A stretch of DNA of 64,000 bases from CAWBOY01 sp963790585 (GTDB lineage Bacteria; Planctomycetota; Planctomycetia; Gemmatales; Gemmataceae). The stretch's first letter is position 1. The number at the start of each line of letters is the position of its first letter. Shown here in pieces: positions 25,610 through 35,512 of this stretch. The DNA lies in NCBI GenBank assembly GCA_963790585.1, contig CAWBOY010000003.1:62001-126000 (forward strand). Direction: 5' to 3'. Position numbers and translations under genes: made by a program. The notes beneath the pieces are model-generated. The model had not been told where the DNA came from. It saw only the letters and a list, made by a program, of their open reading frames with translations, and did not search any database.

Positions 25610-26451
25610 TGTTTCAGTCCAGCCCGTTCCTTGAGTAAAACGATGTCTTCCTTGATCTTCTCAAGAGCGGAAATGTGTCCTGCTTCCGAGGAGACCAGCG
25701 CATGTGAGAACAAGGCTACCAGTATATGATTGTGGGAATAACTGATCCAGCCTGTGATACTGTCGAAGTATTTCAGACCATTCTTGGTATGGGTCCAAAG
25801 GCCACGTTGAAGAGCATTGGCCGCTGCGTTCCCGTAACGAACCTCGCAGATATAGTCGCCCTGGGCATCGTAGAATCTATATACCGGATATTTTCTCCCT
25901 CGCCCGATAGTCGCAAAAGCAATTCGTGCGGTTGCCGCTCGCGCTCGCATGTGATCAAACACCATAATGTTACACCGCTGCGCTTTCTCATCGTAGATAA
26001 GTGGAAGTACATTGATGTTGGTGAAAGCGGAAAAGGCTGGGTCATCAAAGATCGTTTTCAGCTTGTTGGGATCAACGATCTCCGCGCCTTCTAGCTGTAG
26101 TCGTGGGAACATTGACGAGGTCTTGTCCGTTGAAAGCTGAAGAGGACCATCCCCATATGCCTTGAGGCTGACGGGAAATTCCGCCTTTGTGATTTCGTTG
26201 ATGATCTTGATGTCCTCTTCCTGGGACTTCGCGCGATAGAGATCCTTACCTACATGAATGGAGCGAAAGTCATACATGTACTGATTGATGAACTCGGCGA
26301 TGGCGATTTCTGCGAGATCGCCATGAGTCTTGTTTCCAATCAGCCGCATAGTGAAGATGTTGCTCAGCGTCGTGGTGATGAGCGTCGGGTGCTTGCTAAC
26401 GAGCAATTTCAGGCGAGATGTAAAGTCCTTGTACGCCTCTACTGTATCCAT
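25606..26451 (-). CDS. Probable type II restriction endonuclease
   Basis: The 281-residue protein is not recognised as a specific family. Position and coupling to a D12-class methyltransferase make a restriction enzyme the best reading. HGDLAEIAIAEFIN (about residue 43) could supply an acidic residue. FPVSLKAYGDGPLQLS (about 91-106) resembles a P..(D/E)x.K strand with a candidate catalytic Lys. It is AT-richer than average. A truncated gene ends 6 bp upstream of the start, so the operon once had at least three genes. Confidence 0.65.
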   Translation of the reverse strand: MDTVEAYKDFTSRLKLLVSKHPTLITTTLSNIFTMRLIGNKTHGDLAEIAIAEFINQYMYDFRSIHVGKDLYRAKSQEEDIKIINEITKAEFPVSLKAYGDGPLQLSTDKTSSMFPRLQLEGAEIVDPNKLKTIFDDPAFSAFTNINVLPLIYDEKAQRCNIMVFDHMRARAATARIAFATIGRGRKYPVYRFYDAQGDYICEVRYGNAAANALQRGLWTHTKNGLKYFDSITGWISYSHNHILVALFSHALVSSEAGHISALEKIKEDIVLLKERAGLKQ

Positions 26452-26457
26452 TAGGTC

Positions 26458-26572
26458 TCACATTTTGAGTACGGACCAGATCGACACTGCATCCTTCACA
26501 AAGACGACTTGGTCGCCAGGTATAGCCCAGCGTTTGTCAAGAAAAGAACTCTTACTAACAAGGTTCTGTGTG
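26458..26572 (-). pseudogene. 3' end of a gene cut off by the ISKra4 element
   Basis: An open frame encodes the last 37 residues of a protein (ending IPGDQVVFVKDAVSIWSVLKM) and stops 6 bp before the endonuclease start. Its upstream part is replaced by the ISKra4 element. It could be what remains of a third gene of the restriction-modification operon, but the fragment is too short to identify. Confidence 0.4.
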
Positions 26573-28081
26573 AGCAGCTGAAAAGTTGGTGGAAATTTTG
26601 TACACCTATCAGCGGTAGGACGATCCGACAAGAATGCCCCCCCGCTCGGAGAAGCAACGATGTCCGTCGACACCCCAACCCGGCAAGACCAAGTCCAGGA
26701 ATTGGCCGCGGCCATTGCTGAGTTTTCGCAAGATGAGTTGGTCCAGATGGCCCAACTGCTTGTGGACGCGGAACCCGCTACGCTCTTTGGTGCCACCGAA
26801 TTCAAGATCCGCGACCTTGCCCTGAAAATCGCCGCCAAAGCCTATGAAAAACGCCTGGCTCAAAAAAAAACGGCTACGAATCCTCCTCAGTGACCTGCCC
26901 CGACTGCGACCATGCCGCTCCCTTTCACGGTGACCGCCCCCGTCGACTCGTTAGCCTCTTCGGCACCATCGGCTACCGACGCGCCTACTACTACTGCCGC
27001 TGTTGCGCGGGGCTATGCCCCGTTCGACGAGCGAGCCGGCATCACGACACGGTCGTTGACGCCCGCGGCCGAACAACTGACCACCTTAGCGGGCGGCGTT
27101 TGCGATAGCTTCGAGAGGGGAGCAGAACTACTCCAGGAGATGTCGGGAGTCGATGTGTCCGAATCGACGGTCCAACGCACCACCGAAGACGTGGGGCAAC
27201 GGATCGAGAAGTGCATGGCCGACGGCATCCTTTTTGGTTTGGCGGTGCTTTGGCCGTGGTATCAGGATGCCCAGGGACGCAGCGTGGCCTATGTGACTGT
27301 GGATGCAACGGGCACACGTCAACAGGGCCCCCGCGGTGCCAAAGCGGAAGGCCGGATGGCTTATGTTGCTGGTGTCTACAATCCGTATCCCGGTGACGCC
27401 TGGCTCCAGCCACCGGGCAAACCACCGCCCTGCTTGCAAGTGCGTTATCTGAGCGGGCTGTATGCATTGGACCAGTTAGGCCCGTTATTGCGTCGGCAGG
27501 CGGCCCATGTGGGCATGGAGAAAGCCCAAAGGTGGGTGGCGTTGACCGATGGAGGCAACGGGTTGGAGGCGTTCATGCAGACTAACTTTAACCGTGAGGA
27601 CCTGGTGTTGATTTTGGACTTCTGGCACGCGGCGAGCTACCTGGAGAAGTTGGCCAAAGCCTTGTACCTGACGGACGAAGAAAAAGCAAAGGCTCAGGCG
27701 GAGCAGTGGTGTAGTCTGCTCAAGCGGGAGGGAGGGGCGACGACGCTGGGCGTATTGGAGAACTGGACTTGGCCCGAGCGGATGTCGGCGACGTTGCGTG
27801 ACCAGAGGGAAGAAGTGGAGAGATACTTCGGAAACAATGTGCATCGGATGGAGTACCCGGAGTATCTAGCGGACGGATTGCAGATTGGCAGCGGCGTGGT
27901 GGAAAGCGCGTGCAAGACGGTAGTGGGGCAGCGTCTGAAAGGGGCGGGCATGCGTTGGGGTGAGAACGGGGCGCACGCGTTGTGCCACGTGCGGGCGCTG
28001 TACCGCAGCGAAAAGGGACAATGGGCTGCCTTTTGGGAACGACGGTTTACGAAAAGAACAACCGTTCAGCAACTTAACTGA
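26573..28081 (+). mobile_element. ISKra4-family insertion sequence (ends approximate)
   Basis: The transposase reading frames are flanked by an imperfect inverted pair: AGCAGCTGAAAAGTTGGTGG near 26573 against the complement of the GTTCAGCAACTTAAC region near 28064-28078. No clear target duplication was seen, so the boundaries are estimates. The insertion removed or displaced the gene upstream of the restriction endonuclease. Confidence 0.7.
26660..28081 (+). CDS. ISKra4-family transposase (two frame changes)
   Basis: The first frame (26660-26893, 77 residues) is the helical N-terminus of ISKra4 transposases. The protein continues in the -1 frame from a run of nine A at 26862-26870 into VTCPDCDHAAPFHG and YYYCRCCAGLCP (zinc-binding part). 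It then shifts again near 27020 into the main DDE domain, with FDERAGITT, MSGVDVSESTVQRT, VTVDATGTRQQG (Asp), LVLILDFWHAASYL and GSGVVESACKTVVGQR. The A-run shift could be programmed frameshifting. The second shift looks like a mutation or sequence error, since it interrupts a conserved segment. Confidence 0.82.
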
Positions 28082-28187
28082 CGCTTACACGCGGATCATC
28101 TATGATGTAATCAGCCCGCCCCAACGAGCGGCCTCATGGCCAAGCCGGACCAAAAAGTTCCGACAGCCCATCTTCGGCGGCTTGCCG

Positions 28188-28822
28188 TCATCCATACACC
28201 CGACATCCACCATTGCCAAAATCGTGTCCCGCAACAACTCGACCGACGGCTCGCGCAATCTTGTCGCCGCCCCAGGCCGATGGCTCGATGGGTGACGATT
28301 TGGCATAATCCGACGACTCCGAACAGATCAGTCGAAGATCAATCACCGGCACGCTCGCCCGCGCCGCCTCGCGCATGATCACATCGTTGAACAAGCATAG
28401 GCCAGTTTTCTCTGCGAGTCCGAGATTGGGGATCGCGTCGTAAATTGTACAAACCACCGTCGGCTTGCCGAGCGAACGGACTTGTTGCAACATCTGCCGA
28501 TACTCTTTCTGAAACTCCGCCTGAATTTCTCCAAGCTGTGTCAGCACTTCGGCAAAAGACGAAGCCGGCTCGGTTTGGATAAGAACGCTATGTCCGAGCG
28601 CATCATTACCGCCGACACTGACTACAAGGTGCGTTGCGTCGGCCGGCAACTTGGCAAGCTGGCCGGCAACATCGGCCGTAATCGAACCATCCAGGGCCAA
28701 TAAGGTTGCGCCGCAGACCAGGAGAAAGACATCTGCCGAGATGCTGACGGACGGACGGTCCGCCTGGAACATAGCGTTCGTTATCGAAAAATCGAGTCGC
28801 CGAGTAAAATGACGGTATTCAT
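28188..28822 (-). CDS. SGNH/GDSL-type hydrolase (N-terminus frameshifted)
   Basis: This is a small SGNH esterase of about 210 residues. The start at 28822 (AGGTAGGATAACGCAC upstream) gives MNTVILLGDSIF with the block I nucleophile in GDS. A TTTTT run near 28785 then shifts the frame, and a second shift near 28715 restores the frame with the LLALDGSITADV continuation. Block III is VVSVGGNDALGHS, and the C-terminal catalytic pair is likely in SSPIEPSAWGG. The substrate is unknown; the family hydrolyses ester bonds of lipids or carbohydrates. With both indels corrected the enzyme would be complete. Confidence 0.75.
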
Positions 28823-29048
28823 GTGCGTTATCCTACCTCCCGCTTGGCTCCGCACGAAAATTACTTCGCGAAAAGTCGCTTTTCACTCGGCGAAAGGCCG
28901 TTCTTTTTCGGTGCGAATCAAGGAACCCCGCGCTTACACTGAACCGATCCAGCCAGAACGCTAACGACGCCCCGGCACAGCCGGAGTATAACAACCGCAT
29001 CATGCCCACAGGGAGACGACAAAGCCGGTTTCGTAGTTGGTGAACTCT

Positions 29049-30152
29049 ATGATGCTCGATTTTCCTGATGCCCAATTGTTCTTCAAATTGCACCGCTCGT
29101 TGATGTTCTTCGTGGACCAGCGTCTCAAAGTCCTTCCCGATAGAATTGCCAACCCCGACGAGTTCGCGGCGCTGCCGCCGGAAGTTCGTGTCAAGGTCCG
29201 TGACGCTTTCAATGAACATGTCGATCTGATCGATTCCTTTATCGCTGAAAACCCGGCTAGCATGTCGGACGACGAACTCGAGATCGTCGGTTCGTGGCGG
29301 CATCTGGTCGCCGGCAAATTCTACGTCTTTCGTGAACTGAAGGCATACACCGTGTTTCTTTCGACGCCGAGACCGACCATCGCCTATGGCGTCCTCGCAC
29401 TGACGGACCCGTTCGCGGAACTGATCGGGCCGCACATGCCGCTCCTGACGCAGACTGTGTTGCTACCCTTCAAGGGCGTGATCGTCTACGATGGATTGAT
29501 GAGCAGCTACAACGTGTTCTTCGGCCCGGGCATTCGACGAGGTCTCAACGAGAGTTATAAGGAAGCGAAAGCACGGCATGGGATCATCACGTCCCTGCCT
29601 TTGTCGGACGAGCCTTTGCCGGTGAAAGTGCCAAAATCCAAGTCAATCCCAAAGCCTCCATCGAAAGAGGAAAAGGATGAGGCCCTGCATGTCATCCACG
29701 GATTGATCGATCGGTTTTGCAAAGAGCATCTGAATGAAGAGTACGCCGTGCTTTGCCGCAAGCTCGCCGAAAAGCTGGGTCGCAAACGACCCTCGCCCCT
29801 ACTCCACGGCAGCCCGAATGCCTGGGCGAGCGGTATCGTGCGGGCGGTGGGCGGTGTCAACTTCCTACACGATAAGACCCAGACCCCCTATATGCGGTCC
29901 ACAGACATTGATCATTATCTCGGTACCAGCCCAAGCAGCGGCGCGGCGAAGTTGGCGGCAATCCGCAAGATGTTTCGGATGCACCAGCTTGACCCGAACT
30001 GGACCGTGGCGAGCAATTTGGAGAAGAACCCAATGGTGTGGATCCTTCAGGTTAATGGGCTCATGGTTGACATTCGAGATGCTCCCAGGCAGGCGCAGGA
30101 AATTGCCTTCAAAAAGGGATTGATCCCATACATCCCAGCGGATCGAAAGTGA
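29049..30152 (+). CDS. DUF6398 domain protein
   Basis: The protein has 367 residues. The N-terminal 190 residues are a helical region of unknown type (LHRSLMFFVDQRLKVLPD at the start, a hydrophobic stretch around 110-145). A Lys/Pro-rich linker follows (about 200-220). The C-terminus (about 225-330) matches DUF6398: LNEEYAVLCRKLAEKLGRKRPSPLLHG followed by W..GIVRA.G..NFLHDK, here split at about residue 255. DUF6398 is a helical, possibly DNA-binding domain with no known role. The Met pair at 29049/29052 is the likely start. A 31-codon frame follows (30165-30257) behind a GAGGAGAG site and may be a decayed second gene. Confidence 0.7.
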   Translation: MMLDFPDAQLFFKLHRSLMFFVDQRLKVLPDRIANPDEFAALPPEVRVKVRDAFNEHVDLIDSFIAENPASMSDDELEIVGSWRHLVAGKFYVFRELKAYTVFLSTPRPTIAYGVLALTDPFAELIGPHMPLLTQTVLLPFKGVIVYDGLMSSYNVFFGPGIRRGLNESYKEAKARHGIITSLPLSDEPLPVKVPKSKSIPKPPSKEEKDEALHVIHGLIDRFCKEHLNEEYAVLCRKLAEKLGRKRPSPLLHGSPNAWASGIVRAVGGVNFLHDKTQTPYMRSTDIDHYLGTSPSSGAAKLAAIRKMFRMHQLDPNWTVASNLEKNPMVWILQVNGLMVDIRDAPRQAQEIAFKKGLIPYIPADRK

Positions 30153-30179
30153 GGAGAGTGACCAATGGCAAAGCGTCTC

Positions 30180-30813
30180 TCAGAAATGCTGATCCCGCCG
30201 GGGCCCCTCATCCCGCTTATATTCGCGATGCGCATTGACCCCATCGAGAATTCGTGAACGGATGTAGGAGAGTGGGCGGACGAAATGATTGGCGATCTCG
30301 ATATCGAACGCTTCCCGGGTGTGCATGGCGGGCCACCAGGTGTATTCCTCTTTGGCGTTGATAAGAAAGATCTCCAGGAAAAAATGGCGCAGCTTCATGG
30401 CGCACGCCCCGGTGGTCGTAATACTCCGTGACGCGATCGACCAATTCCACGGAGGCGATGTTCGTATAAGGAACTTGGCCGAGGATGTCGTCTGTATTTC
30501 GCAAAAAGCGCATGGCGGAGTCGTCGAATTCGAGGCGCGGTTTCGTCGTGCCCTGGAAATACAGACAGCCGGCCAAGATCGCGCCGAAGCCGACGACCAC
30601 AAAGGGGCAGAGAGCACCCACGATGATGGGATTGCGCGTCAACGCCAGGCCGACGAGCAGCACAATACATACCGCGCCGCCAAACACGCTCATGGCGATG
30701 AGCAAACCTGGGATTTGGTGGCTATCCCACATATAGAATTTCTGGCGCACCGTGACCACGCCATTGGAATCGATGTCGTCGCCGTCCGATCGTCGCTTTC
30801 GCTTCTTTGCCAT
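30180..30813 (-). CDS. Two-TM membrane protein, PH-like domain (frameshifted)
   Basis: The protein has about 210 residues: a basic N-terminus, two membrane segments (about 33-55 and 60-82, the latter VGALCPFVVVGFGAILAGCL), then a cytoplasmic beta-rich part (TKPRLEFDDSAMRFL, VPYTNIASVELVDRV) that recalls bacterial PH-like domains. Near 30390 a six-T run shifts the frame; after correction it continues FLINAKEEYTWWPAM and ends near 30180. The function is unknown. The upstream gene (31662 to 30862) is on the same strand with a 48-bp gap, so the two may be co-transcribed. Confidence 0.65.
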
Positions 30814-30861
30814 GGGGCACCTTTGGGACGTTCAAGATACCAACACGGAAACGCGCTGGGT

Positions 30862-31662
30862 CTACTTTTCCAACACTTTCGCCACCCAGTCGTTCCAGGC
30901 CGGCACAAGGGCGGCACGATCTCGCGCTCGGCATAGCGGATACGGCGGCGATAGGGGCCTGTGTCGTAGCAACGATCGAAGACGGCTTGGAGATTGACTT
31001 TCACGGGAGCATCGCCAGGGAGTAACGGGATCGCGATAGTCGGCAGAGGCTTGTCGAGTATAATCGGGTAGATGAGATATTGTTCTCGCTGGTCAAAGAG
31101 ATTGACACAGACGTGATAATGAAACGGCCCCGTCTTTTCGAGCGCAGTACTCTAAAGGCACAGCAGTTGTGTGCTGTCCGGCGCAGTAAGAGATCGATCT
31201 CGACCAGATGGACATGACTATCCAGCACTTCGCCTTGCTTGCGCAGTCGGCGCCTCGACCCTTTTCGCCCCCGGTTTTGTTGCTGAGCGACAGCATTTCG
31301 ATTGATGTTACGAGGCGTTCACCATCGCCGCGCGCGTAGATTTCGAGAAATAGTTGACGCCTTTCTTCGATTGGGGGAATGACGAGCACCGGTTCGGTCA
31401 GCGTTGCTTCGGCCACCGCAACTCCGCCGCCCCGCTCCTTCCGTTCGGGGGTGGGCACTTCAACTCGGAATACGTTAACATCAGGCTCGATATGCCGCTC
31501 GGACGTCTCGATCCAAAGGCGTTCAGACGTTTCCGCAAAATAAGGTTCCGGAAGATGGGGTTGAAGGTCGTCACAGAGATACATGATAAAACGCGCGTGA
31601 AACGACGGAAAATAGTCCGGACTTTCCAAAAACGGGTCCATTCCAGGAAACGGTGACGGCAT
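30862..31662 (-). CDS. DUF4058 family protein (several frameshifts)
   Basis: It begins MPSPFPGMDPFLESPDYF, the diagnostic DUF4058 start, with FHARFIMYLCDDLQPHLP next. The core contains RDGERLV-like and LDSHVHLVEIDLLLRR motifs in other frames. The C-terminus (HYHVCVNLFDQREQY, RIRYAEREIVPPL, then WNDWVAKVLEK) is reached only after at least three frame corrections between 30880 and 31260. The joined length of about 265 residues is right for the family, which is of unknown function and widespread in cyanobacteria and planctomycetes. Whether the breaks are decay or sequence error cannot be decided here. Confidence 0.78.
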
Positions 31663-31787
31663 CCCGCGCCTCCTTCACAAGTCTCTCACTTCGATGGAAA
31701 ACAGCAAACCAGATCGGCCTGATATACTAGCACTTTAACCTTTACGGTTGCAGAATCAAGCATCGTCCGCCGCAACGAGGAACCGTC

Positions 31788-33747
31788 ATGACCGCCGCCA
31801 ATTCCGCTCTTCTCGACTCCGATCCGAGCCTGTTCGACGTCCAGACGAAAGCGGCCGGGCCGGGCGGTAGTTTGCCGCTGACCGAGGAGCTGTTGCGCAA
31901 GGCGCCGAGCGGCGATCTTTTTGGTTGGACGCAAGATGTCGGCATGGGGTGGCGGCCCGATCACCTTGGCCGGCGCGAGTTTTTGATCCTGAGCACGGCC
32001 GGCGGGTTGCGCAACCCGGACGGCACGCCGGCGGCGCTCGGCTATCACACCGGGCATTGGGAAGTCGGCTTGCTCGTAAAAGCAGCTGCGGACGAGCTAA
32101 AGGCGATCGGTTGTATCCCATTTGCTGGTGCCGTCACCGACCCCTGCGATGGCCGGACGCAAGGGACGGCGGGGATGATGGATAGTCTGCCGTACCGCAA
32201 CGACGCGTCTCTTGTGTTGCGCCGGCTGATACGTTCCTTGCCCACGCGGGCCGGCGTCATCGGCGTGGCGACTTGCGACAAAGGCCTGCCGGCGATGATG
32301 ATGGCCCTGGCCGCGTGTCACGACCTGCCCACGGTTTTGGTGCCTGGCGGCGTGACGCTGCCACCCTCGGATGGGGAAGACGCCGGTAAGATACAGACGA
32401 TTGGTGCTCGCTTTGCTCATGGAGTTTTGACGCTGAAAGAGGCGGCCGAGCTGGGGTGTCGCGCCTGCGGGTCGCCGGGTGGAGGATGTCAGTTCCTGGG
32501 TACAGCGGCAACGGCCCAGGTTGTCGGCGAGGCTCTCGGCATGAGCCTGCCACACTCGGCCCTCGCGCCATCGGGCCAACCGATCTGGCTTGATATGGCC
32601 AGCCGCTCGGCCAAGGCCGTGGCTGACTTGCAAAAGCGCAAGATCAATACCAGGCATATTCTCACCGATGCCGCCGTCCGCAATGCGATGACTCTCCATG
32701 CCGCCTTCGGCGGTTCGACTAATCTCCTGTTGCACATTCCGGCCATTGCGCATCAAGCGGGGCTACGTCGGCCAACGGTAGCGGATTGGAGCACGATCAA
32801 TCGCCGCGTGCCGCGCCTTGTGGACGCCCTGCCGAATGGACCTGTAGGCCATCCGACGGTTCGTGTCTTCCTGGCCGGCGGCGTACCTGAGGTAATGCTC
32901 CATCTCCGCAAGCTCGGCTTACTGGATCTCAATTGCGTCACCGTTACCGGTGAGCCACTCGAGCGCATTCTCGATTGGTGGGAGAAGTCCGAACGCCGCC
33001 GCATCCTGCGTCGGGTATTGCGAGATAAAGATGGCATTGATCCTGACGATGTCATCATGACGCCCGAGCGCGCGCGCGAGCGCGGCCTGACTTCGACGGT
33101 GACATTTCCGCTGGGGAATCTGGCTCCCGAAGGCTCCGTCATCAAAAGTACGGCTATCGATCCGTCCGTGGTCGGCTCCGACGGAATCTATCGGAAGGTT
33201 GGCCCCGCGCGTGTCTTCACCAGCGAGCGCAGCGCCATCGCGGCCATCAAGAGTCATGGCCCCGATCGTATCCAGTCTGGCGATATCATCGTTTTGATCT
33301 GTAGAGGACCAATGGGAGCTGGTATGGAGGAGATCTACCAGATCACCTCAGCGCTCAAGCATCTGAGCTTCGGCAAAGAAGTGGCCGTTCTTACCGATGC
33401 TCGCTTCAGCGGTGTCTCGACCGGTGCCTGTATTGGCCACGTCGGACCCGAAGCTTTGGCCGGCGGCCCGATTGGCAAGGTGCTGGATGGCGATCGAATT
33501 CAGATTGTGATTGATCGCAATCGGCTCGAAGGGACCGTTGACCTCGTGGGTGAAGCCGGTGCTCCGATCGTTGGAGCGGAAGCGGGGACGGCGATTCTCG
33601 CGGGCCGATCCTTGCGCAGACCTTGGCGCCGATCCGGGTTTGCCGGACGACACAAAACTTTGGGCCGCTTTGCAAGCCGTGAGCGGCGGCACCTGGGGCG
33701 GCTGTGTCTACGACGTCGACTCGATCTTACGGACGATGAAGCGGTGA
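31788..33747 (+). CDS. YjhG/YagF-type D-xylonate dehydratase (C-terminus frameshifted)
   Basis: This IlvD/Edd-family dehydratase converts sugar acids such as D-xylonate to 2-keto-3-deoxy acids using an iron-sulfur cluster. YjhG-type signatures include LFGWTQDVGMGW, ALGYHTGHWEVG, VTDPCDGRTQGT, GVATCDKGLPA and CRACGSPGGGCQFLGTA, whose cysteines bind the cluster. The 863-codon open frame continues into the next gene, but the authentic C-terminus (DDTKLWAALQAVSGGTWGG ... DSILRTMKR) lies in another frame and stops at 33747. A single indel near 33600 explains this. The corrected length of about 653 residues equals the family norm. Confidence 0.9.
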
Positions 33748-33767
33748 TCGATTGGAGTGAATTCGCC

Positions 33768-34379
33768 ATGCCCACGATTGTAGCTATCAGCGATACACAC
33801 GCCCGCCATCAGGAACTCGAGGTTCCTGATGGTGATATTCTAATTCACGCCGGCGACTGCACGCGGCACGGCGATCTGGGCGACCTGGAGGCGTTCAATC
33901 GCTGGCTTGGCACGTTGCCGCATCGGCACAAAATACTCATTGCCGGTAATCACGATTTTTGTTTTCAGGATTCGCCCGATGAGGCGCACCGGCTCGTCAC
34001 CAATGCGATCTACCTGCAGGATGAAGCGCTGATAATTGAAGGAATCAAAATTTGGGGAAGTCCCTGGCAGCCGTGGTTTTTCGATTGGGCTTTTAATCTG
34101 CCGCGCGGCGAACAAATTGCGGCCAAGTGGGCACTAATTCCAGACGACACGCAGGTGCTCATCACCCACGGGCCGCCCGCTGGAATTCTCGATCGCACGT
34201 TTGACGACCGCGATGTTGGCTGTGAGGATTTGTTGCAACGTGTGCAGCAAATTCGCCCAAGGCTCCATATCTTCGGCCATATACACGAGGCCGCGGGACG
34301 GAGACAGATAGGGGAAACCACGTTTGTGAATGCCGCAATCGAGGGAGGTCATGGCAGGCCGGTCGTATTCGATTGGTGA
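33768..34379 (+). CDS. Calcineurin-like metallophosphoesterase
   Basis: This 203-residue metallophosphoesterase has the canonical metal motifs: ISDTHARH (DxH), HAGDCTRHGD (GD), IAGNHDF (GNH[D]), LITHGPPAG (H) and FGHIHEAAG (GHxH). It resembles MPPED-like eukaryotic and bacterial phosphodiesterases. The substrate is unknown. The start ATG at 33768 has a GGAGTGAATTCGCC site. Its frame is accidentally open to the upstream dehydratase because of the indel there; it is a separate gene only 20 bp downstream, probably in the same transcript. Confidence 0.9.
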   Translation: MPTIVAISDTHARHQELEVPDGDILIHAGDCTRHGDLGDLEAFNRWLGTLPHRHKILIAGNHDFCFQDSPDEAHRLVTNAIYLQDEALIIEGIKIWGSPWQPWFFDWAFNLPRGEQIAAKWALIPDDTQVLITHGPPAGILDRTFDDRDVGCEDLLQRVQQIRPRLHIFGHIHEAAGRRQIGETTFVNAAIEGGHGRPVVFDW

Positions 34380-34441
34380 TTCGCGGGACGTCGATGGCAT
34401 CACTCGTATTTGTAGATACAAGTGATGCCACAGACCTCCAA

Positions 34442-34741
34442 TCAATGCGATCCGGCAGTCCCTCCCGCCGCGCTTGAAGGCGCTGGAGGTGGCGGCGCCT
34501 TGGTATCGCCATTTACGAATTGGCGCAGCAGATTCAAGATTTCATCCGACTGTTGCCGAAACTGCGTGAGCTGTTGCAGGAAACTCAATACGGGCTGTGC
34601 CTGCGTATTCGGCGCATTTCCAGCGGGAGGCGCCGTAGGCGCTGATGAGGTCGTGATCCCACCGAAGTTATGGTGAACGAGCCAACCAATAATGGCGGCT
34701 CCGAGCATGTAGGCAACTTGGAGCAAATCTGTAGATAACAT
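34442..34741 (-). CDS. Small single-TM protein with Pro/Ala-rich tail
   Basis: The protein has 99 residues: one membrane helix near the N-terminus (LLQVAYMLGAAIIGWLV), a Ser/Thr/Pro-rich linker, a short amphipathic helix with many Gln, and a Pro/Ala-rich tail. No family is known. It is the last gene of a three-gene minus-strand cluster, 9 bp after the preceding stop. A small hairpin (GGCATCACT..AGTGATGCC) at about 34397-34430 may terminate the transcript. Confidence 0.6.
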   Translation of the reverse strand: MLSTDLLQVAYMLGAAIIGWLVHHNFGGITTSSAPTAPPAGNAPNTQAQPVLSFLQQLTQFRQQSDEILNLLRQFVNGDTKAPPPPAPSSAAGGTAGSH

Positions 34742-34750
34742 TGGTAGTTC

Positions 34751-35512
34751 TCACTTTTTGCGAAAGATAGTCGTCAGAACGAGAACGATCGCCGCGCTGC
34801 CGAGTAGCAAGCCTGGTAATCCGGCGCACGGCGGGAAGGGCGATGAGGGATCGTTTTTGCGTTTATCGGGATCCTTATTGGGATCATAGGCAGGATCTGC
34901 TTTACGCAGCGCTTCGGCCAGGGCTTCGGGGCCGCCCTCGTAATCGTCCTGGCGATGGAGCACTAGACCATTGGGAGTTTGACAATAGAGTGTTGGCTTT
35001 CCGTCTGTCTTGAAGCCGAGATCCTTGACGGCCCAGTGGTCGGGAGCGAACGAGCGCACAATCAGCTTGCCGCGACACGGGGCCAGCGCCGGGTGATTCG
35101 CCAGATCGCCGGCGACTCGGTCGCAATCGGCCTTCGCGCCGATCAAGGTCAAGCGCGACAGGCCGCTATCGTCCGGCAGGCCGCCGGTCAAAGCCGCGTG
35201 AACTTCGGCTCGGTCAGCGTTTCGGCCATTGATCCGATACGTCGGCCGAGGATTGATTTTGTTCTCGACGACGCCGAAGTTGGGCTTCCTCAATGGCAAT
35301 GGAATCGGCAGCTCGCTCGATTGTTCCGCGAACTTGCCAGAACTCAGGCGGGCAAAGTAACCCTTGTCCGGCACCCAAATGCCGACCTGCACGCCATTCT
35401 TGCGCAGGCTCATCTGACCTGATTCGGGAAGGTCGATCCATTCGTAATTGTCGAGCGGTTGCTGAATCATTAGCCAACTTAGAATCATGAGAGTGTAGAT
35501 CATGGGCGTCAC
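34751..35512 (-). CDS. Exported protein with C-terminal membrane anchor
   Basis: The 253-residue protein has an N-terminal hydrophobic segment (MIYTLMILSWLMIQQ), a beta-rich middle with a YEWIDLPESGQMSLRKNG strand pair, and a mixed domain with a RLTLIGAKADCDRVAGDL segment. An Asp/Lys/Pro linker leads to a C-terminal membrane helix followed by RKK. No family is recognised. The start overlaps the upstream stop (ATGA at 35509-35512), so translation is coupled to the papain-like gene. Confidence 0.65.
   Translation of the reverse strand: MTPMIYTLMILSWLMIQQPLDNYEWIDLPESGQMSLRKNGVQVGIWVPDKGYFARLSSGKFAEQSSELPIPLPLRKPNFGVVENKINPRPTYRINGRNADRAEVHAALTGGLPDDSGLSRLTLIGAKADCDRVAGDLANHPALAPCRGKLIVRSFAPDHWAVKDLGFKTDGKPTLYCQTPNGLVLHRQDDYEGGPEALAEALRKADPAYDPNKDPDKRKNDPSSPFPPCAGLPGLLLGSAAIVLVLTTIFRKK

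Noticed and set aside
30165..30257. 31-codon frame after a GAGGAGAG site
   Set aside because: It overlaps the end of the convergent membrane protein gene and has no domain. It may be a decayed gene but cannot be supported alone.
31788..34379. Single 863-residue dehydratase-phosphoesterase fusion protein
   Set aside because: The conserved dehydratase C-terminus is in another frame and ends at 33747, and the phosphoesterase has its own start signal. An indel near 33600 explains the run-on.
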